The notes under the pieces are model-generated. The model saw only the letters and a list, made by a program, of their open reading frames with translations. It did no database searches and had not been told where the DNA came from. A stretch of 64,000 nt of DNA from Euwallacea fornicatus (taxonomy: Eukaryota; Arthropoda; Insecta; Coleoptera; Curculionidae). The DNA lies in the NCBI RefSeq assembly GCF_040115645.1, contig NC_089542.1, forward strand, positions 1,116,001 to 1,180,000, given 5' to 3'. Positions within the stretch are counted from its first letter, which is position 1; every line of letters starts with the position of its first letter. Position numbers and translations under genes: made by a program. Positions 11,532-24,050 of this stretch are shown piece after piece.

Positions 11532-13747
11532 GGCTAAAAGCTGCTTGGCAAAAAGTTTATAAGTGTAAAGAATGGAAAAATATATAACAATAGGTATAAT
11601 ATGGATGGAAGTTTTGCATTTATATCTGGATTGATACAAAAACCCCAATAAATTAAACTATCTACACACTTGTTAAACTGGGTTAATGCTAAGTTATTTT
11701 AATTTAACTATTTGTACTTGATATTGGCAAAATAGGAACTGTGAAAAGAGGGCTACAAATGCCATTTTTATATTAACCAAGTTTATAACTAGGTTAATAC
11801 AGAATTTTCAAAAAAAAGTTTTACTTGATATGATAAATACTTAAATGTTTCGCATAGATCAATTTTAACATTCATCTAGACATTAATGATAAAAAAGTGT
11901 TTGTTGTTTTTCTATACATCTGTACAAAGCTACAAATAAAGCAATTGATTACCTATATTTAACAATATCTGTAAGTAAATCTGCTGTACAAATCACTAAA
12001 ATCACTATCATTAAGCTAAACGATGGATTTGATTTTATAAATCAAATCAAAAGCATAAAAGGTGAAATCAGACAAATTATCAACTAACACTCGAATGTGA
12101 TTGTGATCAGTAAAATTGCCCAAGTATAAAGTGCAGGTCTTATCACTCTTGTAAAATATTAGGTACATGCATGGATAGTTATATATCGGGCTTGACAATT
12201 AATTGTGAATTTATGGATTTTTATGAAGTGCTAATCAAGTTATCTTAAAATTTCTTAAAGATTTGATGGGACACCTCTTATAAGTAGATAAATACATTTT
12301 TGACACTATGAGTGTCTGGTTGTGACATCTTCCACTATACATATATGCAGTTTATTACAGCCTACATACATAGATAGACTCCTGAATTGTTTGCCTTAAT
12401 CTACAGAGTGATACTTTTTTTGGAGTCGACATTTGAAAAATATTTAATGTAAAACAATACATCCAGCTACTATTGCATACAGTCCTCTAGATTCCAATTA
12501 ATCTCTAGTTTCCCAGGAAAGAGGTTCTCTAATATAGTTGCTATTATAAAACACTGCCCATTTGTTTTACTTAAATATGGATTTTTAGGTAGAGATAGGA
12601 CAGTCATCAACAATGTTGGAAAATATTATTTATGCGATATTACGGCCGCTTTATTATGGCATCACTTTACTAGGAAACCGTAGTTTAAAAAGGAAGTTAC
12701 ATAGGTGGTACATACCTGTAAGGCTGCTTTGTACCGGGAGATCCTGGGGGAAATTCGGGGTTTTTAAAGCAAATAGTTCGGACATGAAAAAATACGATTT
12801 TTCCTGCATTTTCACCACAATTTTAATTACGGATTTTTTCCTACTATACCACAAACTATTTATTTGAAATCATTAATAGAACATAAACATTCAACATTCA
12901 TAATAAACATTAATAAACATAACAAAGAATAAGTAGGGTTATGGGTCTTAAGGTTAGCAATTTATAATTCTTAAGCAGTGAAGTGGCAACGTTGGATGGA
13001 GTGGAGAATAAATTGATTGAATTAAGAAATTTACATCTCAAATTCGTTGTTTTTAATAAAATAGTTCTTTAAGTATCAACTTTAGTTAAGTAGCAAATCA
13101 AATTCTGCAATTTTCACTGGTCTGAAGTAATTTTCCTCATTTAATCGCATTGTTGCTGTTCCAGTCGTATTGTTTACAGGTGTTTCAAAACTTTTGCTCT
13201 GTTATTCAATTTTCTGAGCCATTCATGAGGAATATTTCACACATACTAAAATAAACTAAAATGTGTCATATCTTGTGAATTGTAGGTTGCTATATCCCTC
13301 GTGTGTAATTCATTCATGTGAATTATGCGTGTTGCCATGTTGAATTTCTTGGCATATATAATCAGTCGCGCGTGCCAAAAGCCAAGTAGGAGGGAGAAAA
13401 ACTCCAAAGTTTGTTTACAATTCATTCACTTAATTCATCTTCATTCATTTTATTCATTTGTATATTAACATTTATCATTTTACGTGTTCCCTCCAACTTG
13501 TACGGTTGAGGCCGGCTCTTTCACTGAGTAAAAAATTTCTTATAAATTCCAATGGTAACGATCTCATAGCACACAGTACCAGTGCGTGTGTTTCTATCAG
13601 CATCGACCAACGTAATCCAGCGTTTCAATAGGGCGCATTTCATTCATAAACCGAAAGTGTTTGATCTAATAAAAAGTCAAGTTAAGAGCTTTTTTTTAAT
13701 TAGTTTTTGATTGAGAGCTCTTTGCTACTTAGACGAATTATGTGATA
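11532..13747. other. Divergent intergenic region
   Basis: Spacer between the 5' ends of GH27 copy B and the ANKLE1-like gene, so it holds both promoters. A small open frame at 12613-12867 overlaps another on the opposite strand and neither resembles a known family. No TE end or RNA gene was recognised. Confidence 0.45.
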
Positions 13748-16700
13748 ATGTTATATCGTGGCAAGAACAAAAAGGAATTTTATTTGGCATCTCTCCTGTA
13801 TGATTCTATCGAATACAAGCATATAGAGTAAGTAGTAGGCGCAGTCAGGCAGGAGGTAGTTTGGTTTTTGATTATTTCACCTAGGAGTGACCACTGGTGA
13901 ATTAAGTGCATTGGAGAGTTTGTTCCAGCAGGGGTTGAAAATCAATTTTGGATTATCAGATGTGTTGGCAGGGTATCCCGACTGGAACTGCTCTTATTTC
14001 TTACAATCCAGAATTAGTTTACCTGTTAGAACAGATTTTATTTTTATTTAAATGCAAAATAGGAAGTTATGGAAATTTAGGATCATTGACACTTTTTCAT
14101 ATCTTCCAATCTTAAAAATTTGCTAAAAAGGAACAGAGATATGTAGAAACACTCCATAACATAACCTTTGGTCTCCACCCACCAATGGTTAAATTATATA
14201 TAGGCCAGCAAAAAAATTTCTTTATTTTTGTGTCTGATTTAATAGCTATTTTTTCTCTTATCATCAAAAGAATTTACCTATGTCTTCATCCCAGTAATTG
14301 TAGATGAATTTTTCAATTTATATGACCCTGAAAATAAGAGCTTTTAAGATTTGGGGGAAACACAATTGCCAATTTTCGTATTTTATTACATAATTACTTA
14401 ACTCCTGCAGATTCTTGGAATACAATATTCTTCACCTGATAAGGACTCTAAAGGGCCATTACACACTTAGGGAAAACGTCCCCTAAGCTCAAGAGAGATT
14501 TATATACATTCCTAATTCAATACACCCTTTCCTACAGTTAAACTTTTTAATGATTTGTTTAGGTTTATGAACTCAAATATAGCCCATACATTTTCCATAC
14601 AATTTGTTTTATTTTTATATATAATAAAGATAGAAACATCGGGTGAAAAAATAGAAACGTCGAAACAATCTGGGCACTTGTGAAATTGTGGATATCAGTG
14701 ACAACTATCTTGAAGTTAAAGTTAACAGTACATTCCATGAGGATATGGTTTTTGAAAAAAAATACGAGTTTAGCAGCGACCTGTCTTAGATGCTTAGAAA
14801 TGGTCTATAAATAATATAAATACCTACTTTCGTAAGGGAAATGCCTTAGTATGTATGGCTTGTAAGTGATTGTTAGATAATCGAGTAGTCAAAACATCTC
14901 CACAATCTCAACGTATCTTTTCAAATTCTGGGAACTTTGCCAAGAAGATATTTTTCTTGGAATTGAAGCAATTGCCTAACGCTTTGCTTTAAATTAATTA
15001 TTTCTATGGGAATTATCTTATTGGTACAGTTACTAAATTACATGTGTATTAAAAATGTACTCAAATTAATCCCAAGTTATAGCAATAATAGACTTTGCTT
15101 TTTGGGACATTTATTTAAAATTGTTTATGAACATGAAGGGTGGATTAATAGTAGCAGATGTTGGACCTAGTTACACGAGTTTGTCTTTGCTGTATTTTAG
15201 TTAAAACAATGATCGTATTCATGAATTACTAACGTGTGGACAGGTGCAAACAGAAATTATGAGTTGTTTTTATCCTTAAGATAAGTCGCACAATTTACAT
15301 CCTTCAAATGATTTCTATCTCTACGCATTCTTTTTATTTTGAGGGTAAAATAATGATAATTCCTTATTGTTAGTAAGAACATCTTATAGATTACTACAAT
15401 AAAGTCATGGTTAGTCAACGTGATAAGAAGTTACTATAAATGAATAAGAATTGTTGTAACCTTATCAGAAAGTGAGTAAGTTATTTTTAGGTTTTTTGAT
15501 AATTTTGAACTCAAGAAATCGTACCAATATTGAAATGTTCTCTCACATCTTGTGTCACTCTTAAATATTCTCCAAATGTTGAGTCAGCTTAGTGGCTCGA
15601 GGGTGAGATCTCAAGGGGAATTTGTAATTCACTTCAGAATATTTCACGGCGATCCTACACCTACGGGGTGCTTAAGTGATACAAATGACATTCAATTACT
15701 GGACTGGCCTTTGATTTAACAGGATTTATTACTTAAAATAGAAAGCTTATGATTAATCTTTAAAATTGCAATATTAAAAGAATTGTTTTTCTTAGGATCG
15801 TTTCGTTTTTTTTTTGCAGATCCGTTCTATCCCTTTTAACGGAAAAGGGAGCAGACCCGAATTTGGTGTTGCCCAAAAAGGGAATTTCACCATTCCATTT
15901 GGTGATTGGTTGCGACTCCTACGAATTCGCTCGGGACGTCATAAACGTTATTTTGCAAAATGGTGGAAACCCCAATGTGAGGTGAGTAAGTTGATTTGCG
16001 GTTTCCGCACATTCAAAACGTTGAAACTTTTTGTCGGTATATTTGAGAAAATTTATTATGGCTCTTGTTAAAATGCGAATATATATATATATATATTTTT
16101 TAAACAATTACATCAACGCAAATTAGCAGTGAATTCGACGCTTCATCAACATTTGTGCGTACTTGATTATCAGCGATTTTTTCGGACCCGACATGACTCG
16201 TTTGATGAAAAAAAGGGAGAAACAATTATCAATTGTGTTAGCAATAAATGTATGCTATAAACTTGATTACACAATGGCCAATGTTGTTTATTTGTTTTAT
16301 AATAATCTTAATTGGTTTGTTTAACGGAGAACCAGCTAAATCCGGATGGTAATTCGAACTTTGCTAGAAAGAAAAGAATGTCACTGCACTAATAAATTAA
16401 TTGTTGCTTTAACGTTTAACTTGGGAGAGTGTCAATTTTCCAGTCGCTGTCCTGTTATTTTTCGATGATAGTTATATTTAGCTCTATGTCCGTAATCGTC
16501 TTGACAACGGTGCTGATTACAAGAAAAATAAATTGTTGTTTTTGCAATATTGTCTTCCTAAATTGTTGCGTTATCAACACACTCGAGAATTATTATTAAA
16601 TGCAGGCGCCGAGATCAGATGATTTACAGAAATACACGCTATGTCTGCTCTCTGTGACGTTAAAACTTATAGTAAACAACTTTATGGAGTAATATTAATA

Positions 16701-19700
16701 TCAATTATTGAACGTACGGAGTGATGAATCAAACATCGTTAAATACGGTGTGGCAGCTATGAGGCTGACAACTGGCCGGAAAGAAGGAAAATAATAACAA
16801 TAATTACCACGATTATATTTCGGCATCGAACAGGATTAGGGACGGCTCCATTAGCTGATAAGATAACAATTAGTGTTTCCCTCCTATAGGTCAGACGACG
16901 GTTTAACTCCAGTCCACATCGCTGCGGCATGGGGACGCTCAGAATTTTTGGAACTGCTCCTGAAGAACGGCGGTGACCCAGAAGTTGGAGACGTCACTCG
17001 CAAGACCCCTTTTCATTATGCAGCTGAAGAGGGCTTCGCTGACTGTCTCAACCTGCTTAAGGCCTATTTACCCACCAAAAGGGATCTCATTAGGAGAGAG
17101 GAAGACAACAGTAATTGCTGTTTAGTTTTAGGTAAGTCCATGCGACGTGCGGGAGGTGCCGCGGCCCAGCCGAAATGGCAGACAAATGATTTTTATTAGT
17201 TTTTTAACACCGAGAGTGAAGGTCGGAGGTTAAGCAGCTTATCGCCGTCTCTTTGGACGTAAAGATAAAATTGCTGCGAAAAACTGTATTGGTCCCAAAC
17301 GCTACAAGTCGGTTTTTATTCGCTAATAATAATATTGGTAATTAGGAAGCGATAAAGCTGTGGACAATATTATTCCCTAGATAGAAACGAAACGACACAT
17401 TTTTAGGTAAATATTTGCGTAGTTAATTCTAATCACTTGTAACTAGAACTTTCGTTCTATACAGCGGAAGACGTCAAGAGCATTTTATAATGGGTGCAAC
17501 GCAATGCGCATCTACAAACTAATGCATAAAAATTAGGACGGGCAGTTAAACCCTCAAATTTCGTAATTTTCACTGGTTCAGAGGATTTAAAAAAAAAACA
17601 ATTTTCTATGTTGTGTGAAACAAATTTGGGACATTAAATTAATTTCGCCATAAGCTACATATCAATGAAAATTAGGAAGAACTGAGGTTCAAATTCGATT
17701 AGAATTAGACAATTAGATGGACATGTTTTATAAACATGAATCTTATTTGTGTGTGGTAGTAATTGCCAATGTTAATGCGTGCGGTGTCAGATGTTATCTC
17801 TGTCAAAATTATTCTAGTTTTATCAGTCAATGATAATAAGGCGCCGGTTTGTCAAGACCTAGCCAAAATCAGCATTAATGATGTATGTATTCAATAGTCG
17901 ATAACGTCCATTAGCTTGAAGGAATGCTATTTTTCTGTTTTCTGGACATAATTTCGTTCCCGCTTTGCCGATATATCAAAATTTGTGTAGTGGTCCAGTG
18001 GTAACTACTGGACCTATGTTAATACACTCACAGACTCAATCGAGCACGTACATCGTGATTTTCTTTTTAAGGCGCAGGATAAGATTCTAACTGCTTTGCT
18101 AGAATTTCCTCTAGGAAACTTGGCAAAAGTACGAGACCAAGCCGTAACTTTACAGCCTCACGGCAGTAGTTGTTAAAAGTTCATTTATTTTTGTAAAATT
18201 AACGTGCCCTTACAACCACCTCCCCCCACCTTCCCACTACTATCCGCAAGCCGAGATAAAGTTCAACGGCATTTTTTGTTGCGTTTAAAATAACGCGTTT
18301 CTCGCCATTCCTTTAAGTTTAAAACGGTTTATTTGAATAACAATAAACAAAGCTAAGTGCTGAAAATGGAATTTTAAAAATTAGTCCTTTGAACTGACCT
18401 TCATTTGCAGCCAAGCGGTACCCCCCAAATGACTGCTTCTCGGGTACCTCGCAAGCTCTTATGACTAATTAACAAACTAGCATAAAACTTACCGTTTCTT
18501 TCTTACTACGGTTCAAATCTAACTTTCATAGCTGCAATTCTAACAAAACAGAGCCTAACATGGGATTAAATATTTAACATGTAAAATCCTACGTTGCTTG
18601 TTAAAAAAAGCAGTGCAGATAAATACTCTGTTTATCAACAAGTGTGACTAAAGGCTACGTCACATCCGAAATATTGTACTGGAAATAGGATGATGTAACG
18701 CATAACAAAATCAAATCATTACCGGGAGACTTCGATGCTTAGCGTAGTTTCATGATGCAATTTTATAGTACTCATTGACTGAGGCCACATGCGTGCGATA
18801 GAGCGTGACTTGATATGAGTTCGATTAAAAGGGCTCGTGTAGATAACAGAATTAACAGCTAACCTGATACCTGATCATTGACAATTTATAAGGCTTGATT
18901 ACGCATAGGCAAAGATGGTTGGCAAGGTTTTATTATAACCGCTTATGACATTTTAGTATTTTTATACAATTAGATAATGAGGACTGCCAGATATCAGAAA
19001 TATCCCTCTGTCTCCCATTTACGAATCATATCATTAAACATTTCGACTTAGCAGAACTGTTAATTTATGTCAAGCTTATGTTTAAGTATAGTTACCATCC
19101 TGAAAAATATCGACAGACTAGGTCTCAAAGATTCTTCAAATAAATATTAAAAATACAATATTTTAATTGGATGCAATTAATGCCTATCGGTGGAATTTTT
19201 TTTTGATATTCTATTAATAACTGCTAATCAGTGCGAACAAAACACTTTAATAAAACCATTTGAAAATAATCATTTAAGTTTCTTAGGCACGTTTTGCAAT
19301 TCTTCATGTTTCAGGGTTATTTACGACAAAAGTATACAACCACTCTTAGACACAAAGCAATTAATTTCCTCATGATACCACATAACGACGGTCGTGTCAA
19401 TTGCTTCCAATTTCCTGAAATCCAAATAAGCACATTCAACAACGTGGTCCCTACAATGAATGAAAAAATAACAAAAACATAATCAATAAAATAAAGTCCA
19501 CAAAGATTCAATAAAGCCTAGCCCACATCTTCATCGCGCATATATCTTTAATTCATGATCCCCACGTTCTCGTGCACAAAGGCTAATCTGACATAATTCA
19601 ACTGCAATGAACTCGATTATTTTATTAATAGTCTTCATAGCTTGTTTAACCTCATCACCCGAACAATAATTATTCAAGTGTTGAACGTGATTTTTTCCTC

Positions 19701-22332
19701 GTCGTTTTTATTAATACTCATTTATTGATAAATGAGTATTTACGGATCGACGATATTATTCCAGATAGTTCCTCATTAGCTTCAGGCCGAAAGTTAATAA
19801 GATGCGGATTTGTGAACGCTCGAGAAGCCGATCCTTACGTCAATGAGCAAAGATCATTTGTTTGCCTAGGTCATCCTGTTTTATTATTCTTTCTTTAACT
19901 GCTTTTTTCCTACTCAGATAAAATTATTGTAAACACCGGTGCTCTGATCGGCGAATATCGTGTCGCCGAAGATGATCCTGGCTCACGCAGTATTAACACA
20001 GATCACAACTCCCAACATCACCTGAATTTACTTCCACACACCAACACTACGGAGTACATCATCAACTGGGTCTCCGGCCAGCAGGGCCAAAATATCACCA
20101 CGAACAGCGACCGCAGCATTGCTGAGAGCATCGCTGATTGCCTAGGGAATCAGTCAAGCTTCGAGTGTTCTGACGAGTCTTTAGCTGAATCAGATGACGA
20201 AAGGGAAATAAAGCGATTTGATCCTAAGCTTATCACCTTTAGAAAGGTAGGATGTAGCTTGGTTAAAGTAAAATCAGGTTGATGAATGCGGAAGAATGCA
20301 AGACTTTACCAATTAAATTAAGCAAAAATAATTTATCAATAATATTCCCATGATATACTTAAACTAGTTTCTTACTCGTTTTATATTGTGTTCTGTAATA
20401 GGTCTATAGGAAGAAGCGCAGGAAGATCGATAGCCCTAAGAATAAACCGCTGTGTCTTGATGCGTCGAACAGTATCTCCAAATCTCTCCTCAACGAGACC
20501 TTCTACAGCGACGCTCGGGATTTTAGCAGCCTTCAAGAATACTCCAGAGAAAGCGGAGTCGTAACTATTCCGAATTGTTCCATAAGTACTCTATCGGAAA
20601 AGTGCATTCCGAATATATCTCGGAAACATGATAAAAGCAGCGACTATTTTACGTGTTCCCACATCAGTATTAACTCTTTGGAGAAAAACATTTTCGAACT
20701 GACCGACGATCTTACCAGTTTGAGTGTGAATGTGCAGAATAACAATGTCGCGAAGACGGATGAGAACTCTGATGATGGGGCGAGTGCCGAAACGGAGTGT
20801 AGTTTTGTCAGCGTTTCGGAGGTATACAAGTACACCGATGTTGAGGAGGGGGTAGTTTTGTACGAGAGAAGGTTCCTGAAAAGCTCTAGGTGAGTACTTT
20901 TGTGTAAAAGAGAAGATAAGCCTTCAGCGAAATTAAATAAAATTACAATTTGCGTTAGAAATGACATTATCCGGCTGATTATTATATTATATTTGATAAA
21001 ATAACAAGTTAACTAGTTTTCGATTTTTCAGTTCTTGCTGCGCAATATTCCGCGTAACATTTCTCTTAAAATATATCAGTTTGAACTAGTTTTTCACATA
21101 TTGATATGATTACGTTTAATTATTGTTTAATCTACAGTGGATATGCTAAGAGTGTCAAGTCTTCGAACGTGTCTTCTCTCTCATCGTTGCCCCCCTCTTT
21201 TGAGTATGATGACAACAATTTAAGACGGGAATTGACTAAGCTGGGGTTTAATCCGGGGCCTATAACCGATACAACCAAGAGTCTTTATCTAAAGAAGTTG
21301 CATCATCTTAAGAAACATCCGGAGACCGCAAAGACTTATTCTACTAAGGCAAACAAAAAAGGTAAAGATTTTTCTTCAATTAACATGGCAGTTACCCTGT
21401 CAATTTTACGTTCGTGAAAATTCGCGCAACAAACGCTTGGAAGCGATAATTTCGAATGTGGCTTAGCTCTGGTGATGAAAAAGTTAATTGCGAAACACTA
21501 TTATTGTGATACTGACATTTTTTTACAGTGCAAGTCGCTTTTTTCACACAGTGGTCACTTTTTTGACGTTATTTTATTTCATGTTTGAGACCAATTACTT
21601 AATATGAAGAAATTCTGAATTCGTTCCTCCAGTACTCTTTCGCGAAACATCTCCCATCATGTGTAGAAGTTGCCTATAGTTAATGCAGTTTATATTTTTT
21701 TAGTATATTCGGTGGAACTGGAAAAATGCCTCAGAAATCTGGACTGGTGCAACGAACTACTGTTTAAAAACCTTGAAACGCAGCTAGAGCAACAATTCAG
21801 CTCTCCCGACCCCACTATTAAATGGAGAGAGGGCATAACCAAATCGTCATTCACTTATCTCCTTTTAGATCCTCGATTAACGAAGAACTTGCCAAATCGC
21901 GCAGAAACTTTGTCCCCCTTAGAAATATGGAAAATTTTTTTGTCCTCCATATTTTACGTGGGAAAAGGAAAGCGCTCGAGGCCGTATCAACATCTGTACG
22001 ACGCCGTCGGCCTCTGGAAAAATCAGGAAACGACCAATAGCAATCAGAAGCTACAGAAGATTTTGGACATTTGGGCGAGTGATAGCGGTGTGATTTGTTT
22101 GCACGTGTTTATGAACATCATACCCGTCGAGGCGTATACGAGAGAGGCCGCAATGATCAGTGCGATAACTTTATCGAATTTGACGAACATTAAAGGGGGC
22201 GAGTTTTACGGAATTACAGCGACATGGCCCCAAAGGCAGAAAAAGATGTTGGGGGTTTATTTGTTGCATAAGGCAATGATGATATTCTTGCACGAAGGCG
22301 AGAGACAGTTATATCCTATGGATATAGATTAA
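13748..22332 (+). CDS. Ankle1: ANKLE1/LEM-3-type nuclease (ankyrin, LEM, GIY-YIG)
   Basis: Seven exons: 13748-13827, 15820-15981, 16890-17131, 19918-20246, 20402-20889, 21138-21361, 21704-22332, summing to exactly 718 codons (717 residues). Ankyrin repeats occupy about residues 28-150 (VLSLLTEKGADPNLV, GLTPVHIAAAWG, TPFHYAAEEG). A long polar linker follows. The LEM motif is at about 455-495 (NNLRRELTKLGFNPGPI). The GIY-YIG endonuclease fills the C-terminal 160 residues: Tyr560 in FTYLLLDP, the family's characteristic insertion, IFYVGKGKRSRPYQHL (593-606) and Glu656 in AYTREAAM. In ANKLE1 and worm LEM-3 this endonuclease cleaves DNA linking dividing cells. Start: TAG lies in frame six codons upstream of the chosen ATG. 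The first exon is short and is supported by a phase-perfect join to exon 2. Introns 1 and 3 exceed 1.9 kb and show no other gene. Confidence 0.93.
16079..16098. repeat. AT dinucleotide microsatellite
   Basis: A run of about ten AT units in intron 2 of the ANKLE1-like gene. A similar short run occurs at 40871-40886 just after the first coding exon of the phosphatase gene. Confidence 0.8.
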
Positions 22333-24050
22333 CTAAATAGCATCGGATCTCATGAGTAATTTTGTTTTAGGTTAAGTTTAGAAAGAAAGTAAATTTATTT
22401 AACTATTAATTTCATGGCGTGAAGACATAGGGAGATGCCTCATTGCCCTAGTCGTTTTTGAGACTAGGTTTACAGACTTAAATTTTTAAATGCATCTAAT
22501 TCTGTCTAATAGGCGGATTAATTTTTGAGAAATACTAATTTTCTTTTTTTATTTGACCTGGCTTAATGTACATATAGTTGTACGTGATATACGTATAGTT
22601 CGTAGTACACCGAGCCATGTTGTTATCGCTGAGAGACTATATATTTCATGTAAAGACGAAGATAGATATATTTTACGTTATTTTTATTAGAGAATAGATT
22701 TAATTAAAAGTGTAATTTTGGTTTTTATGGAATTGCTAGGCAAATATACTATTCATCCCTCTACTTTTTCTTCGATCATTTTCAATTACCTTATAACACA
22801 CATAGTTGATCGCAATTACCTAAAATACAGTGCATGAGAAAAATATAGAATAAAATAGTTTATGATTCAGACAATGATTTGGAAAATATACTGAGCCGTT
22901 TATTTTTCGAATGGGCATTTTTTAAAAGAAATAAAACATACACCGTGTACCAAACGTTAGATATAAAGTTCTTTTATTATTTTTTTTTTAATGGAAAACG
23001 TGAGTTTTTATTTCCTATTGGATTTGAGTTTTTGTTTTATTTAGCTGTACGTAGGTTTTTTTGACACAGGATGATTTGTATCGGTACAGGATATATTTGT
23101 ATTGATGATAGGTACTGTTTTGTCAGTGAGTTGTTTTCTATTGTAATATAAACTGTTGTCTGAAAGAAAATTTTTATTTGCTGCATAAAATAATTTTTAT
23201 GAGGGCAATGATAAGTAGGCATATTGCGCTGTTGCCTTTGTTGTGTCAAATGCTCGTACTTAATTGTCCTACACAAAATTAGTGTCATAGTGCGGATGTA
23301 GAGGTCGTCCCTTATCACTTCAGAAGTGACATTTTTACCAAACGTCAAAAACAAAACTACAACAAAACATTTTAATATTGCAGTAAATAAATTCCAAAAT
23401 TTGAATTAAAATCTACATATTTGGAAAAAACATTGAATGTAGATATGATTAAAGTAAGTTTTGTTGTTCTTAAAAAACACAAAATATTTAGAAACTATTT
23501 TTGTGGTATGACAATTTATAATAATCTATATTTCTTTGGATGTCCATCTACTCCTTTTATTTCCATCTGGAGTACTTATAATTTATTTTAGGAGCATTCT
23601 GCATACATATCAAGAATTTTCTGAAGAAATAGATATAATAACGAAATATATTTATATGCTTTGAAAACTGAATTTACAATTTCAGTAAAATTATAATTTT
23701 CTGGCCTCATATTTTTTGTTATCAATTGTGTAACATTTCGAAACCTCAATGCAAGTGGACGCACTATTGAGGAAGAGTAGCAATTTATAAAATAAAATTG
23801 GAACATTATGTTGGGTTTAAAAATTTTACCTAAAGTTAAACTTGAGGTTCCTACATAAAATTTGTGGAATATAAGAATGTCAAATCCAGAGCTTATACTT
23901 CAGTACAAACTTTGGCTATACAATCTGGCATACCTAGCTACTTACTGAAGGGTTCCTGCCAATATCTGCCATTGTGTGTAGGTCCAATGTAGATACCACC
24001 TGTCACTTAAAGATGCTTCAAAAATAAGTAAATATCATATTTATATCTAG
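22333..24050. other. Intergenic, with a possible IBTK 5' mini-exon
   Basis: AT-rich spacer between the ANKLE1-like gene and IBTK, on the same strand. ATGATTAAA directly followed by the donor GTAAGT at 23445-23459 could be a three-codon first coding exon that splices in phase 0 to the acceptor at 24050. No other gene is evident. Confidence 0.4.
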
